This document shows positions 9,881 through 19,225 of a DNA stretch of 64,000 nucleotides, one piece after another. The notes below the pieces were generated by a model. That model had not been told where the DNA came from and did not search any database. It worked only from the letters and a program-made list of their open reading frames with translations. A program made the translations under genes and the position numbers. Location: NCBI GenBank assembly GCA_030429565.1, contig JAUIFE010000001.1:496001-560000 (forward strand). The letters run 5' to 3'. This DNA comes from Holophagae bacterium (lineage in GTDB: Bacteria > Acidobacteriota > Holophagae > Acanthopleuribacterales > Acanthopleuribacteraceae). Position 1 is the stretch's first letter. Every line of letters starts with the position of its first letter.

Positions 9881-10501
9881 TCATTCAGGAAGCAACCCAG
9901 CCGCCAAACCGTGGCGGGCCAGGTAGCGCTGCAAATGAGCTTCGTCGGCTTGCGGTAGGCACAAGGCACGCACGCTGCACAAACGACAGCGATCATCGTG
10001 AACGGCAGCCGGCGCACGAGTTACACTCAGGCTCGCACGGGCGGCAGCCACGGTTTCCGCGACCCGCGCCCGCAAACCGTCATCGAGCCGAACCACCTCG
10101 CGGCGTTTGCTTGCTTGGTGATAAATCGCGCCTTCGGGAACAGCCACACCGAGCATTTCTTCCAAGCACAAGGCCTGTAAACAAAGCTGCAGGTGTTGCG
10201 AAAAGCGACGCCGGCCTTTGCCGCGTTTGTACTCAACCGGATACGGCTGCTCCGATTTGAACGCAACCACATCGGCTTGGCCGTGAACACCCAGTTGCCG
10301 TGAGTGAATCTGGACGGCGGTGTGGATGACCAAATCGCCGCGTTTTTCAACACCACCGACGGCGACGCGCCGGTGCAACCAGTCCCCTTCAACGATCAGT
10401 GCGGTCACAACATCAACCCGTTCAACCCTTTGCAAGTAGGCTTGACGAGGGCAATAGGCGAACTTCTCAACCGTGGAAATGGGGAGTGATAACATCGACA
10501 C
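9881..10501 (-). CDS. cas4: CRISPR-associated exonuclease Cas4
   Basis: 206 residues from a GTG at 10501; an ATG at 10495 is equally possible and neither has a strong ribosome binding site. It is a RecB-like nuclease with an Fe-S cluster. The first cysteine is in KFAYCPRQAYL; the catalytic lysine motif is PVEYKRGKGRR, preceded by an acidic DVVAFK strand; the QxxxY-like helix is QLCLQALCLEE. Three more cysteines occur near the C-terminus in CRLCSVRALCLP. In I-C systems Cas4 works with Cas1-Cas2 to select PAM-bearing prespacers and trim them. It sits between cas7 and cas1, the usual order. Confidence 0.96.
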   Translation of the reverse strand: MSMLSLPISTVEKFAYCPRQAYLQRVERVDVVTALIVEGDWLHRRVAVGGVEKRGDLVIHTAVQIHSRQLGVHGQADVVAFKSEQPYPVEYKRGKGRRRFSQHLQLCLQALCLEEMLGVAVPEGAIYHQASKRREVVRLDDGLRARVAETVAAARASLSVTRAPAAVHDDRCRLCSVRALCLPQADEAHLQRYLARHGLAAGLLPE

Positions 10502-10516
10502 GCCGCCCAGAATCCG

Positions 10517-11518
10517 TTAGGAGAACAAACGGCGATAATCGGCGCCGTCGCTCAAGTCGTAGAGGTTGACCCCGTCAGGCATATCGTCCTGGTCGACCTC
10601 GATGTGGTAATCGCCGACGGAACGCGGCGGTGCGTCGGCGTCACCGGCACGGGCCACGCGAATCCGTTCGAACAAAGCGTGGGCGGGCGCGTTACCGAAT
10701 TTCAGGTCGTGACGGAACACAAACAAACGGCGTGTGGCCATGAACCCGCGCGAGGCGGAACGGTCAATCTCAAACATGTTGAGCAGCGCGTCGCAGAGCA
10801 CCTTAAAATCAGCTTCATTGAAGCCGGTTTGCGCAGCCAGCCCGGGTGAAACAAACCAATGATTGCGGAAGAAACCATAGGGAATCATGGTTTTACGGCC
10901 GATGGTTCCGGTAATGGTGTTGTCTTTTTCCATTTGTTTTCTGGCATCTTCTTCAGTCGCCACGGACTTGCGCGTAATCGCCAAGTCTTGCAGGTAAACG
11001 GGATCGAAGCTGCGCGCAAAGGTGCATTGCACGGGTCCGCGCACCTGACCTGCGTTGGGACCGGTTGACAAAACGGCGCCAAAGGTACGGATATCAAAAC
11101 GGGTACGGCACAGATAAGACTGAACATCGGCGACCCGGCCGTCATTGGCTTTTTTCAAAAAAGCGTACGACTCTTTTTCCTTTTTTTGATCGGCGGCTTT
11201 CTTTTCGTATTCGGCGCGCTGTTTGTCATCGAGAAGGCTGACATGGGCTTCGGCAATTTGCCGGTTAAGCACCTGTCGATCCGGTAAACCACTGTGTCCG
11301 AAAAAGATATCATAACCGTCGCCAGGCGTTCCCTCGCTAATATGGCGGTGGTACACCCAATCGCGTACTTTGCGTTTTAAACAAACATCGGTCACCAGTC
11401 CCTGTTGGGTTTGCGGATCCGTGCGCGGCATATTGCCGGCATCGGGATCACCGTTGGGGTTGCCGTCCGTGCAATCGAACATCAATACGAGGTCGTAACG
11501 GTTCTTTAATTCAGTCAT
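10517..11518 (-). CDS. cas7: Type I-C Cascade backbone protein Cas7 (Csd2)
   Basis: 333 residues from the ATG at 11518, which follows AGAGGAG and overlaps the cas8c stop by 8 bases. The N-terminus NRYDLVLMFDCTDGNPNGDP is the hallmark of Csd2/Cas7. Later segments (RGPVQCTFARSFDPVYLQDL, GRKTMIPYGFFRNHWFVSPG) also fit the family. Several Cas7 copies coat the crRNA spacer in the interference complex. The open frame continues upstream of 11518, but there it runs inside cas8c and has no Cas7 similarity. Confidence 0.96.
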   Translation of the reverse strand: MTELKNRYDLVLMFDCTDGNPNGDPDAGNMPRTDPQTQQGLVTDVCLKRKVRDWVYHRHISEGTPGDGYDIFFGHSGLPDRQVLNRQIAEAHVSLLDDKQRAEYEKKAADQKKEKESYAFLKKANDGRVADVQSYLCRTRFDIRTFGAVLSTGPNAGQVRGPVQCTFARSFDPVYLQDLAITRKSVATEEDARKQMEKDNTITGTIGRKTMIPYGFFRNHWFVSPGLAAQTGFNEADFKVLCDALLNMFEIDRSASRGFMATRRLFVFRHDLKFGNAPAHALFERIRVARAGDADAPPRSVGDYHIEVDQDDMPDGVNLYDLSDGADYRRLFS

Positions 11519-13394
11519 TCTTTTGCTCCTCTGCTGCGGATTTCTGTTTGGCTTTTTCTTTGCTTTCGGCGGCAATGCGAGCAATTGCGGCCTGCTGGTG
11601 GTAGTAACCCAAGATGAATAAACCTTGTTCGGGTTGATTGAGGGCGTCACTGAAATCCTCGCGGATCCGTGCCATGACCTGGCGCACCTCGGTCTCGCGA
11701 TTAAACAGCGCGCCGGCACGATCACCATCGCGACCTTTGTGCAAGTGATGGGTCATCAGTTTGAGCAGGCGCGGCAGGGTTTGACGCGGTGAAACCATGG
11801 CGTTGCCAAGAAATCGGTCAGCGATGCCCGCATTAACTTTGCCAAGAGCGAGGCGCTGAATCTCCTGAAGCAGCGCGAACAGACGTCCCTCGTGGTAAGC
11901 CTGATTGGGGTGTTCTTCATTGATATCCATGCGGATCTCCTCGGTTTGGTAGGTAACATGGTTGGGGTAATTGCGTTGCAGTACGGCCTTGATCAGCGCC
12001 ATGGCGCCATGAGACCGGGTGCGGCGATCAGCGGGTAAACGTGCATTGCGCAGCAACTCGCCAAAAATGGAGTCGGGGTACTTGTCGCCGAACAGCGCAC
12101 AGTTCCACAGCTTGTTGAGCAAGTCGGCCGGCGGCTCCTTCATGCGTTTGCCGCCGGGCTGACGTGGGTACAAAGCGTCAACCAAGCGGTACAAGCCACG
12201 ATAACCACGCACTTCACGATCCGGCCAAGGCGGCACGATGGCTAACTCGGCGAAGTACTGCAGGAGTTTCTTGGCGAACAACGACATCCCTGACAATCGC
12301 GCGGTGCGAATCACCATGCGCGATTTCTCGCGACTCATGATCAGGGTGTAAAGCCGCCCAAAATCGTCCGGCATTTTTTCTGGTCGTCCCGAAGAAACCA
12401 TCTTTAAAAGCACCGTCTCGGCCTTGTGGATTTCGTCTTCTTCCCCTTGCCCGAACCCCAGCTCCAAGTCAAAAGGCACAGCCACTTGATCGGACCAATA
12501 CAAAGCCAAAGTGTTGTCGTTCAAACGCACCGCCTGGCGGCGCGCGGGTTCGCCATTTACCACGCCATTGCCCTGAAGCCGTTCAATCGCGGCGGCAATG
12601 GCAAACGAAGCGCGCGCCGAAAACGGGGCATTGTCATTGCTTTTGTGACCGTAATGGCAGAATGCGTCGTTATTGAAACTCACCAACGGCAATTGTCCGG
12701 TGTCACCGGGGAAATCAAAGGCGACGTGTTTGTCGACAGGTTTGGCGCGCGTGCCGTAACCCAAACAGGTCACCTCGCCCTCGGCTTCGTAAAAAGAAAA
12801 AATGTTTCGGTGCAGCCAATCAACCACAGCGGCATCACGCCAAACCTGCCGGCCTTGGTAAGTAAACCCGAAAAGGTGGTTGCTCAGCCACTCGGCCGGC
12901 GCGGGGTAAAACTGGTCGTCTAAGGCGTAGACCTGTTTGCTTTTGGCGCCAACGTGCCAGTGCTTAAAGAATCCGCTCGGATCGTCGTGAAGCTTTTCCA
13001 TCGCAAGGGTTTGCGCGGCAACGGCGGCCGAACCGGTTTCCTCAGCAATGCGCCGACACATGGCGGTCATTTGCGCAAAACTGTCAACCAGCCTGGTCAC
13101 TTTTTTGTTTTTGTCTTTAGCGGAAGAAGTTGGTTTCACGGTTTCGGTAAGCCCAAGCGCATATTCGGCTTTATCGACAAGTAACTGCGGGCGTATGCCG
13201 GAGGAACGCACCAACCGCGTAGGAATCATTGCTTTAGGCCGGCTTTTGGCGTTGGCGGTCGGGCGCATGACCACCTGCAAAATCTCACCCGCATCATTGA
13301 CCTCAATTTCCCAATCAAGCGGTTTGAGTTGCAGGCCGGGTTTTTGGATCAACTTTTCACGTTCGGCCAAAGCGAGCAAACTGGGGACGATCAT
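11511..13394 (-). CDS. cas8c: Type I-C Cascade large subunit Cas8c (Csd1)
   Basis: 627 residues, a normal Csd1 length. It begins MIVPSLLALAEREKLIQKPG, then HLxxG-free alpha/beta sequence with the typical WLHRNIF, SFNNDAFCHYGHKSN and LALYWSD stretches of the family. Cas8c recognises the PAM and anchors the crRNA 5' end; in I-C an internal start within cas8c often produces the small Cas11 subunit. An internal start was not resolved here, but the C-terminal third (helical, from about residue 480) is the place to look. It overlaps cas5c by 4 bases at its start and cas7 by 8 at its end. Confidence 0.95.
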   Translation of the reverse strand: MIVPSLLALAEREKLIQKPGLQLKPLDWEIEVNDAGEILQVVMRPTANAKSRPKAMIPTRLVRSSGIRPQLLVDKAEYALGLTETVKPTSSAKDKNKKVTRLVDSFAQMTAMCRRIAEETGSAAVAAQTLAMEKLHDDPSGFFKHWHVGAKSKQVYALDDQFYPAPAEWLSNHLFGFTYQGRQVWRDAAVVDWLHRNIFSFYEAEGEVTCLGYGTRAKPVDKHVAFDFPGDTGQLPLVSFNNDAFCHYGHKSNDNAPFSARASFAIAAAIERLQGNGVVNGEPARRQAVRLNDNTLALYWSDQVAVPFDLELGFGQGEEDEIHKAETVLLKMVSSGRPEKMPDDFGRLYTLIMSREKSRMVIRTARLSGMSLFAKKLLQYFAELAIVPPWPDREVRGYRGLYRLVDALYPRQPGGKRMKEPPADLLNKLWNCALFGDKYPDSIFGELLRNARLPADRRTRSHGAMALIKAVLQRNYPNHVTYQTEEIRMDINEEHPNQAYHEGRLFALLQEIQRLALGKVNAGIADRFLGNAMVSPRQTLPRLLKLMTHHLHKGRDGDRAGALFNRETEVRQVMARIREDFSDALNQPEQGLFILGYYHQQAAIARIAAESKEKAKQKSAAEEQKND

Positions 13395-14101
13395 AAGTTA
13401 TGCTCCCGGTTGCGCCGCAACACCTCATCGCGCGGCGGCACAGCCACTACACCATTCACCATATCAGCCTTAAAATAAAGAGGTTGCACCTTGGCTTTGC
13501 TGCTGGTTTTGCGTTTCCGCCCCTCGCCTTCGGGATAAATGAAATCGTAGAGCATGAGACCCTGGTCGTAGTCGAGGGCAATCGGTTTCGCCGGCTTTTC
13601 GGGATCACTCAAACGCACATCGGCGGCGAATTCGCGCATACCCAGATAAGGCTGGTGGAATTGCTGGCCGCGTTTCAAACGCCGTAATAAAACTTCACGA
13701 TACTTACCGTGGTTGTCGTCGGCACCCTTGGCCGGTATTGCGTCATTGAGTTTCATTTCAGCGGTAATGCGATAGGCCACATCCCGCAAGATGGTGGCGT
13801 TGCGCTGTTGCCGATCCTGATCGGTCAGAATTTGGTCAAACGGACCGGCCGAGTTGGGCGCGATCACCCCACCGATTTCGTTGCGACGCACCGCCATGTA
13901 ACGAATCGGCGCCATCAGTTCAATGCGGCGCACTTGGTAAATAATGCGTGGTTTCCAGAACACGGCTTCGAACAGGGCCCGCGCGGCGGACGGCGTGATC
14001 CACGGATAGGACAAGCGCTCGACCGACGTCTCAGGGCTCGAAAAACACGCGAACTCACCACGAACGTCAATCGTGAAGGACGGCATGTCTTGTTGGGTCA
14101 T
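13391..14101 (-). CDS. cas5: Type I-C crRNA-processing Cascade subunit Cas5c (Cas5d)
   Basis: 236 residues from the ATG at 14101, six bases after GAGGAGGT; 19 more codons are open upstream but lack similarity. The N-terminus FTIDVRGEFACFSSPETSVERLSYPW and the following SAARALFEAVFWKP match Cas5d. In type I-C this protein replaces Cas6: it cuts the repeat hairpin and keeps the 5' handle. No cas6 gene occurs in the window, which agrees. The gene is 147 bases downstream of cas3 and overlaps cas8c by 4 bases. Confidence 0.96.
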   Translation of the reverse strand: MTQQDMPSFTIDVRGEFACFSSPETSVERLSYPWITPSAARALFEAVFWKPRIIYQVRRIELMAPIRYMAVRRNEIGGVIAPNSAGPFDQILTDQDRQQRNATILRDVAYRITAEMKLNDAIPAKGADDNHGKYREVLLRRLKRGQQFHQPYLGMREFAADVRLSDPEKPAKPIALDYDQGLMLYDFIYPEGEGRKRKTSSKAKVQPLYFKADMVNGVVAVPPRDEVLRRNREHNL

Positions 14102-14248
14102 GGTTACCTCCTCAAACCCGTTGCATTGGACCCGGTGCAGGTGGCACCGTTGACGCATGACTTCGGGCTTCTGTTGGGTTTACATCCTAGGTTGCGAAAA
14201 CAGCGGATCTTTTGGCTCAGAAAAAGTGACCTTTTACGTATCTGACGA

Positions 14249-16705
14249 TTAAGCCATAAAGTAATCTTGGTCAAATTGGCATTCCTCGAAGTAACAGAAA
14301 CCCAGCCGTTTATCGTAATACTGGGAATACACCTCAAGGTCCAAAAACAGCATGGGGCAATTGGCGTGCAACGGCAGAACAGCCCGCTCGGCGGCCAAAC
14401 CACGGGCCGCTGCGGTGGGAATCGACACCACCATTTGGCGAAGTAACCGCATGTCACCTTTGGCGGGTGTCCCCTTGCGGTATTGGGTAAACGCGGCCAA
14501 CATGCGCTTTTGACGCGCAACGGCTTTGTCCCGACGTTCGCCTTTCGGATAAAGATCAGCGAGGGCTTCGGCAGGCCAAGGCACCACGACCGGGACCTGC
14601 TGGTCGTTATTGATCAATTGGTAATTTTCACCCAGGCGCCGCAAAGAAAAATCGGAACGAAGCGGCATCAAATTTGTCCCGTCGGTTGGGGCTCTTCCGT
14701 AAAATTGGCGAAAGTAGGTGGGAAAAAGTTGCGGATCGCCTAAATCAACGGTGCCGTTGAGAAAACCGCTGCGCGCCAGTTCGTAGCCGGTTCTTAACAG
14801 CCCCTTGGGCGGCGGCTTGGGACCCAAAAACACATAAAAATCACCGGGAATCGCGTTGCCGTCCTCATCACGCCGTAAGCCATTGCGGTTACAGCGGCCG
14901 GCGGATTGGGCCAGCGCATCATAGCCGGCCAGTGCGCGAAAAACAACGGGAAAGTCAACGTCTACACCGGCCTCAATCATCTGAGTTGAAACAAGTTGAC
15001 AGGGATCACCGGCGGCAAGACGCCGTTTAACTTCGTCAATCACCCACAAACGATGAGCGGGCAACATATTGCCACACAAAAACAGCCACCCTTCATCCAG
15101 CAGCTTGGCCAACTCGAAGGCGGCCTGACGACGGTCGACAATAACAAGCACCTGTCCGTGTGCCTCGGCCTGCGCTTTGGCGCGCGCCACCAACGCCGAC
15201 CAATCGGCTGGATGCTCGGCTTCTCGTGGCGGGTGAACACGTACGCGGCGCATTTGCTCGAAGAGGCGTTGCTCCACGACGGGCGGAATGATCGGCTTTG
15301 GCGGCGGCAACACGTGGTGGTAATGCGGGTTGTCGATTTCATACAGGCCGGCGACCAAATCGGGATCTGATAATACGGGCTGGGTGGCGGTACACAAGAC
15401 CAGGCTGGTGTGAAAATCGAGGACCAGTGAGGCAAGGGTGTCGAGGGTGACGTGCAACAGCTCGGTCGGCAGGGTTTGCACCTCGTCCATCACAATCACG
15501 CTGTTGAGCACACGGTGTAACTTACGGCACCGGCTCGGTTTGTGAGCGTGCAGTGTTTCTAGAAACTGGACGGCGGTGGTGACAATAATGGGTGCGTCCC
15601 AGTTTTCACACAGAAGCTTGTGGCGATAGTCGGCTCGGGCACGGTCGCCGGGATCACCTTCGTCGGCCTCCCAGTTGGCGTGGTGTTCGAGAACGTTGGC
15701 TTCGCCGAAGATGTCGCGATAAACCTGCGCGCTTTGCGCGATGATGGAAGTGAAGGGCAAAACGACGATAATGCGCTCAAAGGGTTGTCCGCCCTGAGTG
15801 CTGTTCGCCAACGCATGGTCGAGGGCAAAGGCCATCGACGCAAGGGTTTTGCCGCCACCGGTTGGGACGGTTAAGCTAAAACAGCCGGCACTTTGGCCCG
15901 CAGCACCACGACAATGGTGGAGGACTTCGGCACGCATGCGGTTCACCAAAGTATCAGGCGCGTTTTGGAAGCCGGCCATGTGGGTATCCAGCTTGTGCTT
16001 GAGTTCGGCTAAGGTGTTTTGTTGTTCCGCAAGGTCAGTTCGCGTGGTTGCGAGATCGGGATCGAAATGGGCAGCGGTATCGCTGTGGTCGGCGTCGACC
16101 AGCATGCTAAACAGGAAACGTAGGAATAACTCGAGCGTGACTTTTGGAAATTGACCGCTCAATTGCGGTGGCAACGAAAGGGTCGGTTTGTGCAGCAGGG
16201 CGGCCGGCACGCGACCCGTCGCCAAAACCTCGTCAAGTTCGGTTTGCCCCTGGTGTTTCAGAAGGTCGGGAAGGTCGTTTTTGTCATGCAAGCCGCCGTG
16301 ATGCGAGCCAATCAGCCAGGCGATGAGTTTGCCTCTGGGAATGTGGTTGGCCCAGGCGGCGCCGGCCCACTTGTGGCTCTTATCCTCGTAATTGGTGAAG
16401 CGTTTAAGACCGCGCAAGTAGTCTTGAAAATTGGGTCGATACTTACCGAGGTCATGCCAAAGGCCCAACCAATAGGCGTATTCGGCCATGTCGAGTTTGG
16501 CACCGTACAATTTCGCCAGCCCGGCCGTGCCGTTTAGATGATCGATCAGGGGACGCCCGAGGTCCCAATTGAGTGTCGCGGGGTCGACTTCGCCATAAGG
16601 CCGCCCGTCGGGATCGCGCGGTGAATGGGAGTAATCGCGGTCGCGGAAATAGTCGGTCACAAAGGTTCCTTTCGCCGGTTCGAACCAGGACAAGGGCAAA
16701 ACCAT
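14249..16705 (-). CDS. cas3: CRISPR-associated nuclease-helicase Cas3
   Basis: 818 residues with an N-terminal HD nuclease and a superfamily 2 helicase. HD-domain histidines and Asp appear in LIDHLNGTAGLA, LWHDLGKYRPNFQ and GSHHGG. The helicase has Walker A (PTGGGKTLA), a Walker B of the form VIVMDEVQ (DEVQ instead of DEAH, common in I-C Cas3), motif III CTATQP, motif V STQMIEAGVDVDFP and motif VI QSAGRCNRNG. Cas3 unwinds and degrades target DNA after Cascade binding. It is the first gene of the operon, starting 143 bases from the oldest repeat of array 2. Confidence 0.97.
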   Translation of the reverse strand: MVLPLSWFEPAKGTFVTDYFRDRDYSHSPRDPDGRPYGEVDPATLNWDLGRPLIDHLNGTAGLAKLYGAKLDMAEYAYWLGLWHDLGKYRPNFQDYLRGLKRFTNYEDKSHKWAGAAWANHIPRGKLIAWLIGSHHGGLHDKNDLPDLLKHQGQTELDEVLATGRVPAALLHKPTLSLPPQLSGQFPKVTLELFLRFLFSMLVDADHSDTAAHFDPDLATTRTDLAEQQNTLAELKHKLDTHMAGFQNAPDTLVNRMRAEVLHHCRGAAGQSAGCFSLTVPTGGGKTLASMAFALDHALANSTQGGQPFERIIVVLPFTSIIAQSAQVYRDIFGEANVLEHHANWEADEGDPGDRARADYRHKLLCENWDAPIIVTTAVQFLETLHAHKPSRCRKLHRVLNSVIVMDEVQTLPTELLHVTLDTLASLVLDFHTSLVLCTATQPVLSDPDLVAGLYEIDNPHYHHVLPPPKPIIPPVVEQRLFEQMRRVRVHPPREAEHPADWSALVARAKAQAEAHGQVLVIVDRRQAAFELAKLLDEGWLFLCGNMLPAHRLWVIDEVKRRLAAGDPCQLVSTQMIEAGVDVDFPVVFRALAGYDALAQSAGRCNRNGLRRDEDGNAIPGDFYVFLGPKPPPKGLLRTGYELARSGFLNGTVDLGDPQLFPTYFRQFYGRAPTDGTNLMPLRSDFSLRRLGENYQLINNDQQVPVVVPWPAEALADLYPKGERRDKAVARQKRMLAAFTQYRKGTPAKGDMRLLRQMVVSIPTAAARGLAAERAVLPLHANCPMLFLDLEVYSQYYDKRLGFCYFEECQFDQDYFMA

Positions 16706-16848
16706 CGAAACAGCATATTTTTCGAAAATCAGGGTCTCTAGAATTACATGCGCATTTTCTAAGGAAAATAGTCAGCGAAAAATTAAAAACGTACCGATCC
16801 AGACGAAAAAAACCTTCATCTCAACTGAGCAACACCCTCAAATATCGC
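16706..16848 (-). promoter_or_regulatory. Intergenic region before cas3, presumed operon promoter
   Basis: An AT-rich stretch between the leader-distal end of array 2 and cas3. It contains the small dyad ATTTTC-TAAG-GAAAAT (16754-16769), which could be an operator. No clear pair of promoter boxes was found. Readthrough from array 2, transcribed in the same direction, is an alternative source of cas mRNA. Confidence 0.35.
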
Positions 16849-18281
16849 GTTTCTACTCGCGCAACGGCTCGAAGGCCGTTGCGACCAATTGGATGACCGC
16901 GAGTGTGTCACGGCATTGTTTCTACTCGCGCAACGGCTCGAAGGCCGTTGCGACTCTGTTACCGTGAGGTTGGAGGATGCGATGTTGTTTCTACTCGCGC
17001 AACGGCTCGAAGGCCGTTGCGACGTTATAGATCTTCGGTAGAGCGGCTGGACGCGGTTTCTACTCGCGCAACGGCTCGAAGGCCGTTGCGACCGATTGAC
17101 TTTGGTAGCCACTGGAATTAGAACGGTTTCTACTCGCGCAACGGCTCGAAGGCCGTTGCGACTCGTGGAAGACGTCAAGCGTGCGACTGAGGGTGTTTCT
17201 ACTCGCGCAACGGCTCGAAGGCCGTTGAGACGCAATACAGCCACGATTTTTGGACCAGGGTACAAACGTTTCTACTCGCGCAACGGCTCGAAGGCCGTTG
17301 CGACGTAACCAAACCACGGCAACGTAAACCCAGGGCAGTTTCTACTCGCGCAACGGCTCGAAGGCCGTTGCGACCCTATGTTGAGTATTGGGTGCACTGC
17401 ATCATATGTTTCTACTCGCGCAACGGCTCGAAGGCCGTTGCGACCCAGTCCGGCGGCCTAATCGTGGCCGTCCCGAACGTTTCTACTCGCGCAACGGCTC
17501 GAAGGCCGTTGCGACAATTCGGGCCCCTCGGTTGTGACGCGACGAGAGTTTCTACTCGCGCAACGGCTCGAAGGCCGTTGCGACTGCCAACGCCATGACC
17601 CTGAACGGCTTCGGCATGTTTCTACTCGCGCAACGGCTCGAAGGCCGTTGCGACAACAACTCGCCCAACAAACCCAGCCAACCTGAGTTTCTACTCGCGC
17701 AACGGCTCGAAGGCCGTTGCGACTTTAACCCCAGAAAACCAGCCAAAAACAAGTTTGTTTCTACTCGCGCAACGGCTCGAAGGCCGTTGCGACGGTCAGA
17801 AACGCCAGCTCTTTGTTGGTCAACTCGTTTCTACTCGCGCAACGGCTCGAAGGCCGTTGCGACTATGTCCGTGCGTACGCAGGACACGCAGAGCACGTTT
17901 CTACTCGCGCAACGGCTCGAAGGCCGTTGCGACCAATACGCTTGATAGTACGCGCACCCTACACAGGTTTCTACTCGCGCAACGGCTCGAAGGCCGTTGC
18001 GACAAAACCTCACAAAAATAAGGGTAAGTATCTTTGTTTCTACTCGCGCAACGGCTCGAAGGCCGTTGCGACTTGTGGATACCAGCCAAATAACAGATGT
18101 AGTTGTTTCTACTCGCGCAACGGCTCGAAGGCCGTTGCGACCTGCTATGTACAGTAAGCGTTCGCGGGGCAAGCGTTTCTACTCGCGCAACGGCTCGAAG
18201 GCCGTTGCGACGCAAGTGATCGACCAGACATTCTCGGGGTTCTGGTTTCTACTCGCGCAACGGCTCGAAGGCCGTTGCGAC
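16849..18281 (-). CRISPR. CRISPR array 2, 21 repeats and 20 spacers, type I-C
   Basis: 37-bp repeats every 69-71 bp with unique spacers. The repeat differs from array 1 at three positions: on the minus strand two loop bases are TT instead of CC, and the stem has a C in place of a T, which turns a G-U pair into G-C. Stem and handle are otherwise identical, so the same Cas5c could process both. The unit at 17195-17231 has one change in its terminal GTTGCGAC. The leader is on the right, so this array is also read leftward, toward cas3. Confidence 0.98.
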
Positions 18282-18460
18282 TCTTAGGGTTTTAACATGC
18301 TCATAACCAGCATGTTAAGAGGCTAAAAATGCAGATGTCAAATGTCAAGAGTTTTTTTGCACAAAAAATCTTCGCCACTTTTTCTCAACTCACTTAAAAC
18401 CAGACAATTAGAAAATCCGCCGATATCCCGGGTTTTTATGTTCACTTGAGTTCGGCGGAG
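18282..18460 (-). promoter_or_regulatory. Leader of CRISPR array 2
   Basis: Closely similar to the array 1 leader for the first 65 bases from the repeat, then diverging. Beside the repeat is a perfect 10-bp inverted repeat, TTAACATGCT with AGCATGTTAA (18292-18301, 18309-18318). Two overlapping TTGACA-type boxes on the minus strand follow (18336-18348). The distal element CCCGGGTTTTTATGTTCAC is kept, flanked by TCCGCCGA and its complement (18416-18423, 18452-18459). Confidence 0.85.
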
Positions 18461-18799
18461 CGACTATTTGCTCGGGAATTTGCCAGGGCAAGATCGTGGA
18501 CCCAACTGGGCCCTACCAAAGCATCTACTCTCACCACCAAACGAAGGCAAGCATCTACCGAAGTTCAGCAGACCTCACTTATCAAGAAACCGAATTCTGG
18601 GATCCGGAGCACCCGACCCTACAATTTCGGTCACGCCTTGCAACGAGATCGTCCGTTAACCAGACTTATGGATTCTCTACCTTAGACGACAACTTGGCCT
18701 CTGCGACACGTCCTCCAGGTTTCCTATCCGATTCAGCTTCTCTCTGGTCAATAGTGATCTGATAACCTTACCAAGACCCATTCCGAAGCGGAGATCGAT
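18461..18799. other. Intergenic region, nothing recognised
   Basis: Separates the leader of array 2 from the DUF1801 gene. Small overlapping frames are present without family similarity or ribosome binding sites. No tRNA, terminator or mobile element end was seen, so there is no visible boundary of a transferred CRISPR island here. Confidence 0.5.
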
Positions 18800-19225
18800 A
18801 TGCCCCAGCCGATCCATTTTGCCGAAGCGCAGGTTGCCTCTATTTTTGATCAGTATGCCGAGCCGTTGCGCAGCCGGTTGCTTGACCTGCGGGCGCTGAT
18901 TTTCGATGTGGCCGCGCGCACCGACGGTGTCGGCCCACTGCACGAGACCTTGAAATGGAACCAACCCAGTTACCTGACCCAAGCATCGCGCAGCGGTACA
19001 ACCGTGCGCATCGACGGCGTTAAAAACCAACCCGAGCACTATGCGCTTTTTGTGCACTGCCAAACCGGGTTGGTGACCCAGTTTCGCGCGCTTTATCCTC
19101 ACAGCTTTTGCTTTGGCGGCACACGCAGCTTGACTTTCCACGTCGACCAAAAGCCGCCCGAAAGCGAACTGCGCCATTGCATCAAGCTCGCCCTGACCTA
19201 TCACCTTAATAAAGAGAAACACTGA
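18800..19225 (+). CDS. DUF1801 (YdhG-like) protein
   Basis: 141 residues. The segment ALIFDVAARTDGVGPLHETLKWNQPSYLT resembles DUF1801 proteins, where a helix is followed by E-x-x-K/W-x-x-P-x-Y. FVHCQTGLVTQFRALYP and the closing helix fit the same alpha/beta fold, also seen in YdhG and related small cytosolic proteins. The family's biochemical role is not established. No signal peptide. The gene stands alone between the CRISPR locus and the TetR unit. Confidence 0.7.
   Translation: MPQPIHFAEAQVASIFDQYAEPLRSRLLDLRALIFDVAARTDGVGPLHETLKWNQPSYLTQASRSGTTVRIDGVKNQPEHYALFVHCQTGLVTQFRALYPHSFCFGGTRSLTFHVDQKPPESELRHCIKLALTYHLNKEKH

Noticed and set aside
8531..16705. A subtype other than I-C, or a missing effector gene
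   Set aside because: Gene order and all seven products match I-C; the absence of cas6 is normal because Cas5c processes the repeat.
16816..18287. Open frames through CRISPR array 2
   Set aside because: Same cause as in array 1: repeat-encoded phrases with no gene-like start or similarity.
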